Shown here in pieces: positions 60,382-64,000 of a stretch of 64,000 bases of DNA. The number at the start of each line of letters is the position of its first letter. The first letter of the stretch is position 1. The position numbers were made by a program, and so were the translations under genes. The stretch is taken from positions 248,001-312,000 of the forward strand of contig NZ_WHKF01000004.1 of NCBI RefSeq assembly GCF_009295825.1, read 5' to 3'. The stretch comes from Marinifilum sp. N1E240. Its GTDB lineage: Bacteria; Bacteroidota; Bacteroidia; Bacteroidales; Marinifilaceae. The notes beneath the pieces are model-generated. The model did not search any database. It saw only the letters and a list, made by a program, of their open reading frames with translations, and was not told the DNA's origin.

Positions 60382-62784
60382 TTATTCGTAACGTAAAGAT
60401 TCAATAGGGTTTTTACATGCAGTTTTTAAACTTTGCAAACTAATCGTAAAGCTGGCTATAAATAAGGATAACAAGCCTGAGACAATAAAAATCCAAATAT
60501 CTAAGCTTGCTCGGTAGACAAAGTTTTCTAGCCATTTCGACATAAAGTAGTAGGCAATTGGAGATGCAATCAAAATGGATATTAAAATCCATTGGAGGAA
60601 ATCTTTATTCATCATTCTTAAAATACCACTTACCGACGAGCCCAAAGTTTTACGTATTCCAATCTCTTTAATTCTCTGTTCGGTAGCGTAGGAACTTAGT
60701 CCAATTAATCCCAGAATAGCAATTAGAATTGATAAAATGGCAAATATTGTGAAAGTTCTCATGGTTGCATATTCCTGCTTGTGTAAATCATTAATAAGAT
60801 TATCTAAATGATAATACTCAAAAGGGATATTTGTGGTGTATTTGTTCCATTCTTTCTTAATGATATTAAGAATTGTATTTTTATTGTTGGCATGATATCG
60901 AATTGCAAGGCGAGATTGAAAATTTAAATTATTGGGTAAAATAATTAGAGGAAGAATCTTATTGCGAAAGGTATCGCCATGAACATCCTTTACTACACCT
61001 ATAATGGTTAGCGGATAAGCTACTCCACGTGTAATAATCTCTCCAATTGGATTGATCAATCCTAATTCTTTTACACCCGATTCGTTGATCAATATTTTGG
61101 TGGAATCAGATGCCATATCTTCATTAAAAAACCGTCCTTCCACTAATTTCAACTGTAGCGTTTTGTGATAATCTGCATCTGCACTGATCCTTCTGAAGCT
61201 ATATTGATTCGGATCTAAGTCGGGTTTACGACCAATAATATTACCATTTAGAAACTCGCCTGGAATGGCAGACGCAAATGTTGAATTAATAATGGCAGGA
61301 TAGGATTTAATGCTTTCTTTAAAGCTTCTGATATCATTTATTTCGTCGGCATTTTCTAAAACCATGATATTTTCTTTTACGAAGCCCAACTTTTTGTTTT
61401 GGATAAATTGCATTTGTTTGTAGGCAGTGAAAGTGGCAACAAACAGGAAGATGGCAATACTAAACTGGAAAATTACCAGTGATTTTCTTAGTAACAAATT
61501 ATTTTTCCCTTTCGAAAATTCTCCTTTTAACACTTTGGCAGGATTAAAGGATGATAGGAAAAATGCCGCGTAAGCTCCTGATAGTAATCCGGTAGCAACT
61601 GAAATACCAAGGAAAAGGAAAAATAGTTGAGGATTATTTAAATAATCTGGGAATAAATCTTTGCCTATTAAAACAGAAGTAATTGGAAGAAGGAATTCCA
61701 CTATAATCATTGCAAGTGTAAAAGCAACGAGACTAAGTAAAACCGACTCGAATAAAAACTGTGAAATCAATCGCCCTTTAGATGACCCTAAGGATTTTCT
61801 CACTCCAATCTCCTTTGCTCTTTTACTCGATTTTGCAGTACTCAGATTTGTAAAATTTATACAGGCAATCACTAATATTAAAATGGCGATAATGGTAAAT
61901 AGGGTTACATTAATACTGTCACCGTTATTTTCTAGTTCGAGAGTAGAATGAGAATGTAAATGAATATCTTTCATCGGACGAGAATAGAAACGATAGTAAT
62001 TTCCTTCCTTTATCATGCTATTGTAATCGATGTTCATAGCCTGTTTTAATGCTGGAGCAACGTATTTGGTTACTAAAGTGTTTAACTTTTCATTGAAATC
62101 ACTATGTTTGGTTCCTTTTTTGAGTTTTACATAGGTGTATTTGCCATCGTTCAGCCAAAAATTATCATTAGATGTGGAGTGGTCATAATAAGGGATCAAA
62201 AAATCAAAATGAAAATGCGTGTTGGATGGACAATCCTCAATAACAGCCGAAATTGTATAATCAATATTTTGATTTAATTTCAAACTTTTACCAATCACTT
62301 CCAGGTTTCCAAAGTATTTCATTGCCATACTTTTGGTAAGCACCATTTGCCTTGATTGGGATAGTGCTTTGTTAGGATTTCCATAAATAAAATCGACAGT
62401 GAATACATTGAAGAAAGTGGAGTCGACCCAAAATAGCCTGTCTTCCGAGAAGATTTTGTTCTGGTATTGAAGAACAGAATTCTCAGATCGACGAATTCTG
62501 ATAGCTTCCTCCACTTCGGGGAATTCGTTTAGCAGTGTAGGAGCCATGGGGTTAGCCGTGAAAGGTCCTTTCATCTCCATATCGCCTAACTTTCCTTCCA
62601 TTCCAATTCGATATATCTGTGTAAAATCCTTATGATGCTTGTCATAGCTCAACTCATCGTTGACGAATAGGAAAATAATGATACAACATGCTAATCCTAT
62701 AGCCAATCCACTAATGTTAATCGAAGAAAAAACTTTATCTCTCCAAAGGTTTCGAATTGCTATTTTTAGGTTGTTCCAGATCAT
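60382..62784 (-). CDS. ABC transporter permease of the MacB/FtsX family (2)
   Basis: 800 residues, clear paralogue of the first permease (same length, same N-terminus MIWNNLKIA-x-RNLWR-x-KV, same motifs SSKRAKEIGVRKSLGSSKGRL and YATEQRIKEIGIRKTLGSS). It sits between permeases 1 and 3 on the same strand. The short intergenic sequences before and after it (60347-60381 and 62785-62821) are nearly the same, which suggests it arose by tandem duplication. Confidence 0.88.
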   Translation of the reverse strand: MIWNNLKIAIRNLWRDKVFSSINISGLAIGLACCIIIFLFVNDELSYDKHHKDFTQIYRIGMEGKLGDMEMKGPFTANPMAPTLLNEFPEVEEAIRIRRSENSVLQYQNKIFSEDRLFWVDSTFFNVFTVDFIYGNPNKALSQSRQMVLTKSMAMKYFGNLEVIGKSLKLNQNIDYTISAVIEDCPSNTHFHFDFLIPYYDHSTSNDNFWLNDGKYTYVKLKKGTKHSDFNEKLNTLVTKYVAPALKQAMNIDYNSMIKEGNYYRFYSRPMKDIHLHSHSTLELENNGDSINVTLFTIIAILILVIACINFTNLSTAKSSKRAKEIGVRKSLGSSKGRLISQFLFESVLLSLVAFTLAMIIVEFLLPITSVLIGKDLFPDYLNNPQLFFLFLGISVATGLLSGAYAAFFLSSFNPAKVLKGEFSKGKNNLLLRKSLVIFQFSIAIFLFVATFTAYKQMQFIQNKKLGFVKENIMVLENADEINDIRSFKESIKSYPAIINSTFASAIPGEFLNGNIIGRKPDLDPNQYSFRRISADADYHKTLQLKLVEGRFFNEDMASDSTKILINESGVKELGLINPIGEIITRGVAYPLTIIGVVKDVHGDTFRNKILPLIILPNNLNFQSRLAIRYHANNKNTILNIIKKEWNKYTTNIPFEYYHLDNLINDLHKQEYATMRTFTIFAILSILIAILGLIGLSSYATEQRIKEIGIRKTLGSSVSGILRMMNKDFLQWILISILIASPIAYYFMSKWLENFVYRASLDIWIFIVSGLLSLFIASFTISLQSLKTACKNPIESLRYE

Positions 62785-62821
62785 AGTTAATAAGGTTAAT
62801 TTGATATTGGGCGATTAAGTT

Positions 62822-64000
62822 TTATTCGTAACGTAAAGATTCTATTGGATTTTGATTGGCAGATTTCCAGGTTTGTACTGAAACAGTTAGTAGTGCAAAC
62901 AGAGTCGTAATGATTCCGGAAATTAGAAATGGAAGTATACCTATTTGAACTTTATAGGCAAAATTTTCAAGCCAAGCATGCATGATAAACCATACTGAAG
63001 GAATTGAGATAACAAATGCAATCAATAACCATTTGGCATAAGTTGAAAATAGCAAACGAATGATTTGTGGGATACTTGCTCCTGCTACTTTTCGAATTCC
63101 TATTTCTTTGGTTCTTCGTTGTATTATGAATAAGGTTAGAGCATACAATCCAAGTAGAGCAAGAAGAATTGACAAAATTGAAGAAGAAATGGCTAAGGAT
63201 TCTTCCTGTTCTTCCTTTTGATAGCGGTTGCGACAAATATCATCGATCAACTCATAGTTTATGGCTCTTCCTTCATCAAATTGAGTAATAGTTCTTTTTA
63301 TATCATCTAACACAATTGAATATTGATGATGTTTTGCTTTAATCAGGATGTTGTCTACTCTTTTGGAATAACTGAACATTAAAGGTTGTATTTCTTCGGA
63401 CATGGAAGCATAATGGAAATCTTTAACGACTCCTTTAATGGAATATATGGTATCATGAAAAATAACATTTTTACCAACTGCATCTTTAATATTTAATAGT
63501 TCTAAAGCTTTTTCGTTTAGAATTATGCTTTTTTCATCAGCCTTACTAAAATCACCAAAAGCACTTCCTGCAATAAATTGTATATCTAAAAGTTCAAAAT
63601 AGCCAGGAGCAACTCGATATTCATTTATCAACTTGGTTGCTTCGTCGCTGGTATTAGCCATTTTTAAACCTTGTCCGCTACAGCCACCTCCAGGTAAATG
63701 CGAACTTGCACTAACATCTGCTATATTAGGATTGTTTAGAAGTTCTTGTTTAATTGACTCGTATGATTGAGCCTGTTTTCCACTCAAATTGTTAATGGCA
63801 ATTACTTTATCAGGTTCAAAACCCAAATCGCTTTCTTTCATGAATTTGATTTGCATTTGAACTATAATAACAGATGCAATTAATATCATGGATATGGAAA
63901 ATTGAAATACGACCAAAGCCTGAGATAGCCTGTTGGTTTTATGATTTGATTTGGTATTTCCTTTGATAATACTTGCTGGAGAATATTTACTGATGATAAA
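62822..64000 (-). CDS. ABC transporter permease of the MacB/FtsX family (3), partial
   Basis: The frame is open to the window end, so the N-terminal half is missing. The C-terminal ~390 residues have a membrane helix (VVFQFSISMILIASVII), the periplasmic part and the last FtsX domain (LFIIQRRTKEIGIRKVAGAS). First of the three in transcription order. It is shorter in the periplasmic part and less similar to the other two. Confidence 0.88.
   Translation of the reverse strand, partial: FIISKYSPASIIKGNTKSNHKTNRLSQALVVFQFSISMILIASVIIVQMQIKFMKESDLGFEPDKVIAINNLSGKQAQSYESIKQELLNNPNIADVSASSHLPGGGCSGQGLKMANTSDEATKLINEYRVAPGYFELLDIQFIAGSAFGDFSKADEKSIILNEKALELLNIKDAVGKNVIFHDTIYSIKGVVKDFHYASMSEEIQPLMFSYSKRVDNILIKAKHHQYSIVLDDIKRTITQFDEGRAINYELIDDICRNRYQKEEQEESLAISSSILSILLALLGLYALTLFIIQRRTKEIGIRKVAGASIPQIIRLLFSTYAKWLLIAFVISIPSVWFIMHAWLENFAYKVQIGILPFLISGIITTLFALLTVSVQTWKSANQNPIESLRYE

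Overview
The window looks like a low-GC genome of an anaerobic or facultatively anaerobic marine Bacteroidota, probably of the Marinifilaceae/Marinilabiliales type. This is an inference from the gene set: butyrate kinase, a trimeric electron-bifurcating [FeFe]-hydrogenase, a multiheme cytochrome c, TonB-like and PorT-like envelope proteins, AraC-TPR regulators and MacB/FtsX-type permeases. It is supported by several Bacteroidota-type promoters (TAnnTTTG -7 element) and by mostly weak or absent Shine-Dalgarno sequences. No rRNA, tRNA or CRISPR array was seen.

Layout. 1-3.9 kb: 3' end of a class III nucleotide cyclase, a secreted serine hydrolase and butyrate kinase. 3.9-6.1 kb: gene-poor, with degenerate copies of a structured intergenic repeat and a very regular 22-bp tandem array, followed by an unknown gene. 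7.1-13.9 kb: an accessory block (helicase with a possible C-terminal nuclease, an AAA ATPase, a lipoprotein, a TonB-like protein) with gene-cassette-like inverted elements and two 87-bp near-identical repeats between the genes. 14.4-18.0 kb: three-gene bifurcating hydrogenase operon. 18.0-20.5 kb: kdsA flanked on both sides by direct arrays of a ~310-bp repeat. 20.5-28.1 kb: rarA and a TPR protein on the minus strand, then a cytidylate-kinase-like protein, a C1 peptidase, a PorT-like barrel and a kinase with a cyclic-nucleotide-binding domain.

28.2-47.9 kb is a lactate region. It holds a sensor kinase with a periplasmic binding-protein-like domain, a sigma-54-dependent response regulator, a solo LUD-domain gene, and further on the lactate operon: LutC-like LUD protein, fused LutB-LutA-like Fe-S protein, small protein, L-lactate permease, FAD/Fe-S D-lactate dehydrogenase and outer-membrane porin. 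Both LUD genes have a -24/-12 (sigma-54) promoter preceded by a pair of 16-bp palindromes spaced 49-50 bp apart. This ties the regulator to both transcription units.

48-64 kb: a candidate small RNA, a 1164-residue conserved protein (possibly a diphosphate-type PEP carboxykinase), a PfkB-family sugar kinase, pdxH with an unknown small protein and a seven-heme cytochrome, a tandem adenylate kinase whose second half has lost its key residues, a DGC-domain zinc protein, and three tandem paralogous FtsX/MacB-type permeases, the last cut by the window end.

Together the genes describe a fermenter that can make butyrate and H2 or take up and oxidise D- and L-lactate, with a tightly regulated lactate regulon.
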